Positions 24,000 to 38,711 of a DNA stretch of 64,000 nucleotides are shown here, piece after piece. The DNA is taken from NCBI RefSeq assembly GCF_042453785.1, contig NC_091667.1, positions 34,526,001 to 34,590,000 on the forward strand. The letters run 5' to 3'. The notes beneath the pieces were generated by a model. The model was not told where the DNA came from and ran no database searches. It worked only from the letters and a program-made list of their open reading frames with translations. The translations under genes and the position numbers were made by a program. Position 1 is the first letter of the stretch, and every line of letters starts with the position of its first letter. This stretch comes from Malus domestica (taxonomy: Eukaryota > Streptophyta > Magnoliopsida > Rosales > Rosaceae).

Positions 24000-25186
24000 A
24001 AAGTTGGTTCGGAAGGATTTGAGGATCTTTTGGCTATTGAATTAGAAGATGGCATGAAACGGAGATCATGCAAGATTTATGATTATATATAGTTTAATGA
24101 GAAATGGTTGATTAATTTTAAACATACTATAATCACATGGTTTCTGCTTTTAATAAAGAAACGGAAAATAGCACTTCGTGATATATTGTTTAATAAATCC
24201 GTTCAATAAAGAATGGTTTCTAACGATCGTATCTTTTATAAAACTTGCTAATATATTTTCTTTATAAAAATATATGGCTCAACATTATCAACATCTCATA
24301 AATGTGAAGACGGGCATGAGAAGAGAGAGGAAACTATTGGTAATCTGAGTAAGTATTTCGAGATTTTTAATAATTAAATTCTTTTATAATATGTGGCGCT
24401 TGTTGGACTTGTGAGTCTTATATGTGTGCTGCATCAACTCGATGGTATAATTTTTAACAAAATTTCTAACGGAATAACCAAATTGATGTGTGACAATGAA
24501 ACTCAGGCACTGAATTGATCATATTGAAATTCAGAGCCCAAGTTAATTGATTAGGTCAATTTAAGTGACCATTTGCGACAAAAATGGTCATTTTTGGGGA
24601 GACTTTATAAAAAAAAAATAGTAGTCCAAAACGTGGACCGACTAGAAATAAGGTTCACATTATATATATCTTATATATAAGGAGAGAGAAAAAAACTCAA
24701 CAGCCCACAAACTAAAAAATATAGTTCTTGTTTATCCAAAACTCTCCTAAACTCCAACGTTCTCAACACAGTAAAGTGATATCCTTCCTCAACTTCCCCA
24801 CACCCTGGGAAAGTAGAACACATTACAGAAAATGGAAGAAGTTAATGAAACTGCTCCTTGCGTCTATAAAAAGGTGAGGGCATAGGGAGAGCGGAGGAGA
24901 GAAGAATGACAAGAAAACGTTGCAGAAATTGAGAAGCACACGGAGAAGAAATCGACAAAAAAAAAAAGAGAAGACAAGTAGCAGAAGAAAGCGAAAATGA
25001 ACATCAACAAAAAGCCAAATAAAGAGAGAAGAAAGCTTAAAAAGGTATTACATTTTCATAATGGATTCTTGATTTTTATTGGGAAATTCCTGTCGTCTTT
25101 CGCAAAAAAAAAAAAGAAGAAGGGAAATTTCCTCTTCTTCTTGTTTGACCGAAGCAAAAAAGATGGTGGTGGAAACATGCACCACC
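24000..25186. other. spacer; possible LTR-element leader at 24840-24990
   Basis: A TATA-like 'ctataaaaagg' (about 24863) precedes a purine-rich A/G leader. This could be the start of transcription of an old LTR-element derivative interrupted by the Cassandra insertion at 25187. No paired LTR was found. Confidence 0.3.
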
Positions 25187-25826
25187 TGTAACATCCCACA
25201 TCGTCCAAAGGAGTGGATCTTCTAAGTCTTATATGTATATTCTCATCTCTATTTAGCACAAGCCCTTTTGGGAGCTCACTAGCTTCGGGTTCCATCGGAA
25301 CTCCGAAGTTAAACGAGTTCGCGCGAAAGCAATCCCATGATGGGTGACCCACTGGGAAGTTCTCGTGTGAGTTCCCAGAAACAAAACTGTGAGGGCGTGG
25401 TCGGGGCCCAAAGCGGACAATATCGTGTTACAGTGGAGTCGAGCCCGGGCGGGGATGTGACAATTTGGTATCAGAGCCAATCCCTGGCCGGATGTGTGTC
25501 GATGAGGACGTCGAGCCTCTAAGGGGAGTGGATTGTAACATCCCACATCGCTTAAGGGAGTGGATTTTTTAAGCCATATATATATATTTCCATCTATACC
25601 TAGCACGAGGCTTTTTGGGAGCTCATTGGCTTTGGGTTCCATCAGAACTCCGAAGTTAAGCGAGGTCGCTCGAGAGCAATCCCATGATGGTGACCCACTG
25701 GGAAGTTTTAGTGTGAGTTCCCAGAAACAAAACCGTGAGGGCGTGGTCGGGGCCCAAAGTAGACAATATTGTGCTACGATGGAGTCGAGCCCGGGATGTG
25801 GTGGGGGCTTGGGCCGGAATGTGACA
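25187..25826 (+). mobile_element. complete Cassandra TRIM element
   Basis: 5' LTR 25187-25462 (276 bp), interior 25463-25533 (71 bp), 3' LTR 25534-25826 (293 bp). The LTRs start TGTAACATCCCACATCG and end TGTGACA. The interior opens with a primer-binding site 'tttggtatcagagcc' (initiator Met-tRNA type) and closes with a purine tract 'aaggggagtgga'. Each LTR holds a 5S-rRNA-like segment (5' LTR about 25280-25375) with Pol III internal promoter elements. Five-base duplications 'ccacc' at 25182-25186 and 25827-25831. Cassandra has no coding region by nature and moved with enzymes of other elements. It looks structurally whole; the LTRs differ at many sites, so it is not young. Confidence 0.95.
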
Positions 25827-26050
25827 CCACCAATTCACACCGACCCCCCAAACCTGTCCTTGGGCTTGCTCTTTCATCTTCTTCACCAATGGATTCTCCA
25901 TCCTTGTCGATGTCAACTCTTTCAGCCACGGAGTGCTCATTCTTTTTCTCCACCATTGGAGAAAATTTACCGTTTTCTCCGCCAATAGCAGCAAAGAAAC
26001 CGTCGTCTGTGCCACTAATAGCGGCCATGCTATGACTTCCATGCCTAGCA

Positions 26051-26314
26051 AGTTCGTATGTGCCGCTACTGCTAATCCCATGAATTTCTTCGGGGTGGTC
26101 TAAGCCACCCCGTGAAGTTCTAATCAAATCAAGTGTTCTGTGCTGCTGCCGTTAATCCCATGAATTTCTTCGGGGTGGTCTAAACCACCCCGTGAAGTTC
26201 CAATAAAATCTAAGTGCTCCGTGCCGCTGCCGTTAATTCTATGAATTTCTCGGGATGGTCTAAACCACCTCGTGAAGTTCTAATCAAATCTAAGTGATTC
26301 GTGCCACCTGTTGT
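26051..26314. repeat. ~80-bp tandem repeat, 3 copies, each with a hairpin
   Basis: Units start near 26073, 26153 and 26234 (periods 80 and 81). Each holds 'taatcccatgaatttcttcg' or a variant followed by an 8-base stem 'cggggtgg...ccaccccg' around 'tctaag/tctaaa'. The third copy has decayed stem bases. No gene crosses it. It probably belongs to the interior of a decayed LTR-element derivative. Confidence 0.85.
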
Positions 26315-27310
26315 CGTAGCATTGCTGTTAGAAGGTTCTGTCCACCGTAATGAGGCCATTGAATACCTGGTCCCTATAGAAAAGCTATCAGGAAGAAAAT
26401 CGTTGAATCGTCGAGTCGTCATTCGAGTAGCCCAATAGTGCAAGCCTTGTCCCGTAAAAAGCAACTAGGAACAACCTCAAAATTTTGTGCACCAAGTCAT
26501 AAAAGATGGTTCTATACAAGAAACAAGGCAATGGTGTAGAAATGGTGTTTCCATTGTTTCATTACTCCCACAAACATGCATGAACCTGCAGCGAATGAAG
26601 ACAAAAAATGAAACTCGTCCATGCTGTCCGTACTCGCACATACAACAGCCCTTCAACTGATGCTTTCCAAAGGTCCTTTTAGAAATCATACTGATAAATA
26701 ACTCGGTTCTTCCGGCAATCTCTCGGAGTGGTTCAAAGCATGAAACAACAACTTCTGCCTGACAAGAAAGGAAGCTACAACGAGCAATGATCCCGGACAA
26801 GGTCATAGTGAGCGATGTATTTGCAAAAAAACAATCCCGTCACAACAGTCGTCTTAGAGTTAAGAAGAAAAGAAGTTGCTGACGATAAAAGGAAGAGGAA
26901 ACAAAGTTCTATTTGAACCTTGAAAGCTTAATTCACAAAAAAAAAAAAGAGAAAATAAAGCTTGCTAACAACTTCCCTTGGGAAAGGCACTCAAGTGAAA
27001 ATCGAAAGGGAAAGTCATGGGATCAAAACCCATTTTAAATGAGATCTTAACCCTTCTCAAACTTTATTGGGCAAGGCACGAAAAAGATGTAGTTTTAACT
27101 AGGCCTCACAAATTGGAAATTGGGCCAAAATAATAAATGGGCAGGAATCCAATAGAGTGATGGAGGCAGATCATGTGTGAAGAGATTCCGACATCGAATC
27201 CATGGAGGATGTAAATCACTTTAAATACGGTAGATGTGAACCATCTCAAAGCACAAAACTCAATGGACTTACACTATGTCAAATTTAATAGATCAAATTC
27301 TCGAAGTGCC
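26315..27310. other. unclassified repeat-like DNA
   Basis: Open minus-strand stretches (about 26210-26806) exist but resemble no family I know. The setting between Cassandra and LTR-type minisatellites suggests an old non-autonomous LTR element interior. Confidence 0.3.
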
Positions 27311-27559
27311 AATGGCACGAAGCCGTATCAAATATCAAATGGCACGAAGCCGTATCATATACCAAATGGCACAAAGCCGCTACAAATGGCACAAAGCAGA
27401 TACAAATGGCACGAAACCGCGACAAGACTCAAATGGCATAAAGCTGCTTCAAATGACACAAAGCCGTATCGAATATCAAATGGAACGAAGCCGCAACAAG
27501 ACTCAAATGGCACGAAGCCGCAACAAGACTCAAATGGCACGAAGCCGCATTCTGCTCTA
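27311..27559 (+). repeat. minisatellite of mixed 27- and 20-nt units
   Basis: Ten starts of 'aatggcacgaagcc' or near variants at 27311, 27338, 27365, 27385, 27405, 27432, 27452, 27479, 27506 and 27533: spacings 27, 27, 20, 20, 27, 20, 27, 27, 27. The 20-nt unit is the 27-nt unit without its last 7 bases. The 20-nt steps break any reading frame, so it is not a protein repeat. Confidence 0.9.
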
Positions 27560-27583
27560 ATGGCTCAAAGTCCTCGTCCGCAT

Positions 27584-27820
27584 GAGCTAAAACTGCACAA
27601 GGCATCAAATGCTCAAATGAGCTAAAACTACACAAGGCATCAAATGCTCAAATGGCTTAAAGTCCTCGCCCGCACGAGCTAAAATTGCACAAGGCATCAA
27701 ATGCTCCAACTGGCACAAAGCCTTTGCCTGCACGAGCTGAAACTGCATAAGACACCAATTGCTCCAATGGTTCAAAGTTCTCGCTCGCAAGAGCTAAAGC
27801 TACACAAGGCATCAAATCCA
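27584..27820 (+). repeat. second minisatellite, ~54-60-nt units
   Basis: 'gagctaaaactgcacaaggc' or variants recur at about 27584, 27619, 27676, 27736 and 27790. Adjoins the 27/20-nt array and shares the word 'aaatggc'. Confidence 0.75.
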
Positions 27821-27835
27821 AACAAATACCAAATA

Positions 27836-28060
27836 CTAAGGAACTACGAGTGACTTGATCCCTCAACGAGGGTACGTAGGCAATCTAGGGCTTGACCTAG
27901 GTGCAGTCACAAAATCAAATAAATTCCCAAGTTACGATTTATTCATATTGGAATCAAGAGTTTTTCCCCTTAACGAATGATTGTAATTAATAGACGCATG
28001 GTCTAAAATGGGTCGAACTCAAATTAATTAAACCCTCTTCGGAAAAAATGAACAAGGGTA
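27836..28060 (+). mobile_element. LTR-retrotransposon end fragment (Ty3 type likely)
   Basis: 'gtgacttgatccctcaacga' then 'gggtacgtaggcaa' and 'gacctaggtgcagtcac' is a string I associate with the R/U5 part of Ty3-group LTRs in plants. Together with the upstream minisatellites it suggests the remains of one LTR element. Its partner LTR was not found. A fossil, limits uncertain. Confidence 0.45.
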
Positions 28061-32804
<4,744 letters not shown>

Positions 32805-33391
32805 AGGTTTCAGGTTTCGCTTGGAACACAAGCATCCAACCGATATTGTTCAAGACAGATGTTACCTGTGGTCTGTTTTGTCGTACTTTCTTCTTATACC
32901 CTACAGTATATTACACCAATTTCTGTAGCATACCATTCTCCGTAAAACGCCTGTTCGGTTTGTTTGCCGACTGTTTTGTAGTTTACACCAAGAAAAGAAA
33001 GTATAATGCTTGCAGATGTTCCTTTCAAACCTGATTGACAGCTTCCGTTTTATTTTTGGTCACAATGTAGAAGACAAATACAAATATGGTCACGAACTTT
33101 AGAAGCCTAAAACTTTAGGGGCTCTGAAGCAAAAGTCACAATTTTAGGACTAGTTGCTTACTCCGAAAGCGATTCCGAGGGTTCACTCATATGATTGGAT
33201 TGACTGTGGAGTCCCATCTTGGTGGAATAGCTAGATAGTGACACCGTCATGTGCTGTTACTAATATATGTGTTGCAATATGATTGGACAATACGGTGAAA
33301 TTCTAAAGTGCAACTTATTTTCGTGAACAAAGACAAAAAGAACATCCTACTTAGGACCATCTTGCATTCTGGCCATACCGTCGCAATTTAT
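32805..33391. other. spacer after the synthetase pseudogene
   Basis: The first ~200 bp are probably the old 3' UTR. Nothing else recognised. Confidence 0.4.
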
Positions 33392-34132
33392 AGCGCGTTT
33401 ACTAATCCGTAATCAAATTGAGAGAAATTGGATTGAGGAGGAATTGAAATGAGGTGAAATCAAAATCAGATTCATGTTGAAGTTGTTTACTAATTCAGTA
33501 GAATCGGAATATAAATCAGTATGATTACTAAAATGCCCTTGTCTCAAAACAAATATTTTATGTACTTTTTTTTAATAAAATTTGATATAGTATATAATAG
33601 TAAGAAGAAATTAAATTGCTTTTTTATTTCATAGACATACTAAAATGATTTTGTTTATTTTTTTATAAATTTAAGTATTGACTTTAATAGCTAAATTTTC
33701 TCGCTCAAGTTGTAGTTTTTTCTCTTCGGCATATGTATAGAGTTGTGAATAATGTGAATAAGCATAGAATTATGCTTAATTAACTAGAAGGACATGGGTT
33801 GGGTGAAAATAAATGAGTTGGGTGAAGTTAGAAAATGAGCTGGGTGAAAAGAAAAATAAGTCTAGTGTTAAAAGGATAATCTTGGAAATAATGAAAGTAA
33901 GTGAGGGTATAAAGGAAAAAAAATTATTATTCTGATTGCTTGAGCAATCCGGAATCCAAATACCTTATATATGTTGGGAATCCAAATCCTTCAATTTAAG
34001 GAATTGGATTTCATTTTTTGTGTGGGCCCCACACACTTTTGATTCCTTCTAATTTTAGTAAACACAAGTATAATCCGTAATCGGAATCAGATTTCTTATT
34101 CTCATTTCAATTACGGATTAGTAAACGCGTTA
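33392..34132. mobile_element. MITE-like element, ~740 bp, 'cgcgtttactaatccgtaat' ends
   Basis: The left end 'cgcgtttactaatccgtaat' is matched exactly in inverted form by the right end 'attacggattagtaaacgcg', and similarity continues inward. AT-rich interior without frames. Target duplication is uncertain (a short TA-rich match). Confidence 0.8.
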
Positions 34133-36359
34133 TTAATGCCACCCGATGAGTCTCGACCGAGCAACCACGTGGTGAGTGTTCGAACCAGAAAACTCTTCGG
34201 ACGACAAGGTAGATAGCCTCAAAAAATTACAACGTGTAATACTATGCGTATTGTAATATTACGTCACGGTACGATTTAATTTCTCTCATATAGTGGGGTC
34301 CGCGGTTGGAAGATGAGATGGACGACTAAGATGCTGTTTGGCCGTTTCCTTGGACAATAATGGAAAAAGAGACTTTTCGGGAGAGTGGGGCCCACTGGGC
34401 TTTCGCTTGTGGTGGGTGGGGTTCTTTCCGTGGAATAAAAGTTGAAAACGCGTAGGAGATTTTGGAGGATAGTGGAGATTTCCTATCTCTTTTTAATTTT
34501 AATTTTCTTTTTCCTTTTACAAAGAGCTATTCGATAAATTCTCACCACATTAGTTGTCAATTACCTAATAAATTTTAATTTTAATCGATTATCCTTTGAA
34601 TTTTTATAATCGGACAATTTCTTTATCAACTTTTAACTTTAGCCGATTACCTCTTGAATGTTTATAATTGACCAGTTTCTAATAATGAATTTGTTGAGAT
34701 GAGAAATTAATTTTTTTATTTAATTTATGTCTTGAATTGAAATATGTGAACTGAGATGATCATGTGAATTAAATCACAAAGAAGGCTAATGAAATGACAT
34801 CATAACCGCAACATGATGCTGAAAAAGTAAGACTATGGAGAAGATTCATAGTCGAGGAGGTAATCGACTAAAAAGAATTGGTCAATTATAAAAGTTGAAG
34901 TGTAGTTGACAAAAATTAAAGTTTAGAGTAAACTTTGCCGCTCCTTACAAGTTTTGGAGACAAATATAAATATATCTCTATGAGTAATGTTAGGGAGACT
35001 AAATTTGTAGACAATTTTTTTGTAAATTAAGTGACGTGGAAGTTCATGATTAAATTATTATTTAAACATTGATAAATGTGCTCATGTCTTCTCACACAAA
35101 AAAACGATGGGCAATAATGTTATTTCACAGGTCCAAATTTTATTGTTTTTTATTAAAGCCTCACTTACATGTGATGTTAAAATATCTTCAATATTAAAAA
35201 AAAAAAAAACCTCCCACTCCCCCCTCGTTTTCTCTCTCTCCCTCTCTCCTTCTCATTTTCTAAAAAAAATATGTTCATACACACAGCAAATGCTAGTTAT
35301 AAAAAGAGAAGATAGAGATGGTGAAACTTTTATAATGACCAAATTGCTTTCTCCTTTTTTTTTTTTTTTTTTTTTTTTTTGGAAAAAATTGCTTTCTTCC
35401 ATTAAAACTTAAAAAAAAATGTAGGAAGTTAGTAAGTTCATTATTTTTTGAAAATACATATTTTAATAAAAGATAAAAATATCAAAATTAAATAAAAATA
35501 TAATCTTATATACTTAAAAAAAGCAAATCAACGCATGTAGCAAGAGGCAGTACACAATTAAGCGCATCTGATACCTAACCTTTTTTATAAAGGAGATTTC
35601 ATGATACAAAAACTTAAATGATGTGACAAACCTTTTTTTTTTATTTTAAATTTCTTAAATAATGTAGGGCTTCCAATATGGATGGGGGAATCGGTGATAT
35701 TATTAGTTTAATTGTAATTGAAACATCTCAATTGTCATGTCAATTAAGTTAAATATTTTTGCCATGTGATTTCCTAATTTTTAACAAATATGCTCTCAAT
35801 TAATTCTTAAACACATGAAAGGTTAGGTTTATCACAAAAATTGTAGTAAAAAATCCATACTTTCCTCTCTTCTCGATATTAGGATTCATAACTTATTCGA
35901 GTAATCAATAAAAAGTTGAGTATAAATAAATTGTCGAAAATGACACTGTTTGACGCATTACACAAAAAAATTTGTACATATATAATAAAAAAATAACAAC
36001 TTGTTTATATGTACAAAATGCCATTAGGTATAAAGTATCAATAATTTTTCTACTTAAAAAGTCCAGTTTGTGGCTTCGCCGCGACAATCCATCTTTTCAA
36101 AGGTGAAAGACTCATAATTTCAGCACTAGCATCATGAATCGAACTAAAAATGTGTCATGTGAAATACAAGTTTAGAAAATTGATGAGGTCCAAAAACAAA
36201 CATTAATTTTTCGTACTCTCCTTCGCAAATCAAAATTCACAGATATCCAAAAGTCAAAATTGCCCTTCAAGTCCTAAAGAAATTGGCTCACTCTTTGACT
36301 ATTGACTTCGAGATTCGTGTTTAAATTTTTCTTTATTCCTATTTTCTTTTGGAATTTAG
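34133..36359. other. AT-rich spacer with poly(T) at 35358-35381
   Basis: No gene recognised. A C/T-rich run lies at 35205-35250, and a pure T tract of about 24 bases begins at 35358. Confidence 0.45.
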
Positions 36360-36649
36360 GGTGCGTTTGGTACGCAGACGGGACGGAACGGGACGGGACG
36401 GGACGGGACGGGACGGAACGGGACGGAACGAAGGTGTAATTTTTGAAAAAGACATGGGGTATATTTGTCTTAAAATGGTAAAAGATTGTGTTCCACAAAC
36501 GTGGAACAAACCCGTTCCAGGGGGAGGAGGTGGGACGCAAAAACATCCAAAATCTGTCCCGTGGAACAGCCCGTTCCACCCATTTTTGGCGCACCAAACG
36601 CGGGACGGAACGCCTTCCGTCCCATCCCGTCCCACGTACCAAACGCACC
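36360..36649. mobile_element. MITE with internal GGGAC pentamer array, 290 bp
   Basis: The end 'ggtgcgtttggtacg' is matched inverted by 'cgtaccaaacgcacc'. Both flanks read 'tag' (36357-36359, 36650-36652), a 3-bp duplication in keeping with PIF/Harbinger. Next to the left end sits a run of 'gggac'/'ggaac' pentamers (36378-36430). Same family as 55508-55777. Confidence 0.82.
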
Positions 36650-36982
36650 TAGGGAAATTAAAGGGTATTTTGGGAAACAAAAAATAAGACGGAGGGCAGT
36701 CTCGGCATAAGGACCACCATAAATACGTGGTCTGAGTGCTCTTATCTGTGCTCTCTCATCCAAACAAGAAAGAAGAAGTAGGGCGAAGGATCGAACAAAA
36801 GGGTGGATTTAATCGGCGGCGGCAAGGTGCAGCGATTGTTCTCCAAGGGACCGGTAGTCGACGGCCCATATTTAACGATCAAGATCGGGACTGAAACTCA
36901 TCTTCTCTGATTGAAATCTAGAGGAAGGAGAAGAAATCTGATTCGAAAACCGTTTTTTCAATCGCTTTCCTTGGGTGATATT

Positions 36983-37394
36983 ATGAAGGATTTTGATCTT
37001 GTGAGGGGCGGGAATCTCTTCGTTGTTGATCGATTCGATTCGTTTTGAGACCACCGCGGCGGAGGCGGCGGCGGATTTGTTGAGAGTTTGGAAGAAACAG
37101 GTATTGAAAACCCTAAAAGCTTTTGATAATTTGCGTTTCGCCATTTTTTTGTGGTTAATTTTATCTTTATCATCATCAATCATCATCTTCAAGAAACTTC
37201 TGCGAAGCGAAATGATGAGGAGGCTTCTAATCGGCGCCGGATTTGTGAAAATCGCCGAGTTATTGGGCTCTGTAGCCACTGTCTTTGAAAAGGAGCTAGT
37301 CCGATTACAGATCTTGAAGGACTACAGATTTTTCTTCAAGTTGCCCTGCGGGACTGGACTGGATTTCATGGAGCTTAATCCTAATGGGCTCTAG
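36983..37394 (+). pseudogene. possible small membrane-protein gene with a frameshift
   Basis: ATG 36983 opens MKDFDLVRGGNLFVVDRFDS and meets a stop at 37046. Another frame, open from about 37005, continues FETTAAEAAADLLRVWKKQ, a hydrophobic helix FAIFLWLILSLSSSIIIF and RRLLIGAGFVKIAELLGSV to a stop at 37394. The switch falls on a 'gattcgattcg' slip site. No family recognised. Alternatively this is the untranslated first exon of the downstream gene, with a donor at 37101 ('acag|gtattg') and a 21-residue uORF. Confidence 0.35.
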
Positions 37395-38711
37395 GATTGT
37401 ATAACCATAGGTAGAGGCATACGGCCGAGATCTACGAGTCTTCTGATGTCGATTTCGATCGGCTGCTGCTGCCAAATCATGGTATTTGGATTGAAGGGTG
37501 TCGCTGTCGGCGGTTGAGGAATAAACTAGTTGGGTTTTTCCCCAGGAGCCATGCCTTTGCTGTGGTGATAAAATTGATGATAGCGACTCTGAACAAAAGT
37601 AGAATTTTTAGTTTGATATGGCTGGATCTGTGATGGGTCATGGGTGATCTGCTTTGTAGCAGAATCCCCATGTCCTTGAACTCCATTCCATTACTGATTC
37701 ATCTTGTATGTGCCCATCGGTATGGATCGAAGAACCCTTCACAAAATATGGAAGAATTTTGAATCTACTAGGCAAAAGTTTTGTGGGTCTGTCCTAAGTC
37801 TTAGTTCTTTCGAGGCACGGAGACTGCCTGTTCTTGTTGCTGGTGATAATGAGCAAGACAATTTGAATTTCTTGTTAGAAATAAAAACCTTTGTGATTAG
37901 TCTCTATTTTGGGCACATAAACCCAGTCTACTAGATTGAATGAATTATGTTAGAAGAAGTATATTTGTTGTCCTAATACTATATGGTTGCAAAAAGAAGC
38001 CCGATTTCGAGTATTAGGGTCTTGCTAATGTTCAATTCGACATCCTGAACCAAGGGATTTTTTGCAGTCCTACAAAACTGGTTAACATGATCTGCCTCAA
38101 GGTAATGGCCTGTGGAGGCTGTGCTGGCAGTCTAGTTATCAGCTTTTCGGCTCAATAACATTGTTATAGATTTTGAGTCTTCATTTATTTATCAGCTTTT
38201 GTTTCAATGTTTACTGTTGTTTCCTTTTTATGGTCTAATTTCTGTGCTGATCTTCGTCTTCGCTGATTTCAGGTGCGTTGGGTGGAAAACTCCAGAGACA
38301 TATTTCCTTTGGAGGGTTCTCATAAAAGTTATCAGAGAGTTCTCATCAGAAACCCAATCATTGTAAGCATCTAGGATTTGTGATGGTTTTTACTTGAGAG
38401 TTTCTACAGTTTAGTTTGTATTTATATTCTCATAATCTAATTTAATTCTTGATTTTGATTGGCACGGCAATTTATTGACCTGTCTCAATTATTTCATCCT
38501 GCACTTTCTTACCATTTATTTCGAAGCTTTTTTGCAATTTTATACCGAGTAGTTATATTTATTTCTTTCTGGTTTGCAGACTCATTTGTGTGCTTGCACT
38601 GGGGGTGTACCCACCTCTCTGGTGCAAAGTGGAAAGAAAGTAAGGACTGCATCTTGCAGAACTTGTGGTGACGGACAAACAGTTGATGGGAGTAAATCTC
38701 TCTGCCAAGGC

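Noticed and set aside
25253-25642. Minus-strand frames across the Cassandra LTRs
   Set aside because: Cassandra is non-coding; these frames appear by chance in the 5S-like LTR and repeat in both LTRs.
27236-27625. NGTKP-repeat protein (129 codons)
   Set aside because: The repeat steps include 20-nt units that break the frame, so the apparent protein repeat is a by-product of the minisatellite.
27311-27820. CRISPR-like array
   Set aside because: Repeat spacing is direct tandem without unique spacers, in a plant nuclear context.
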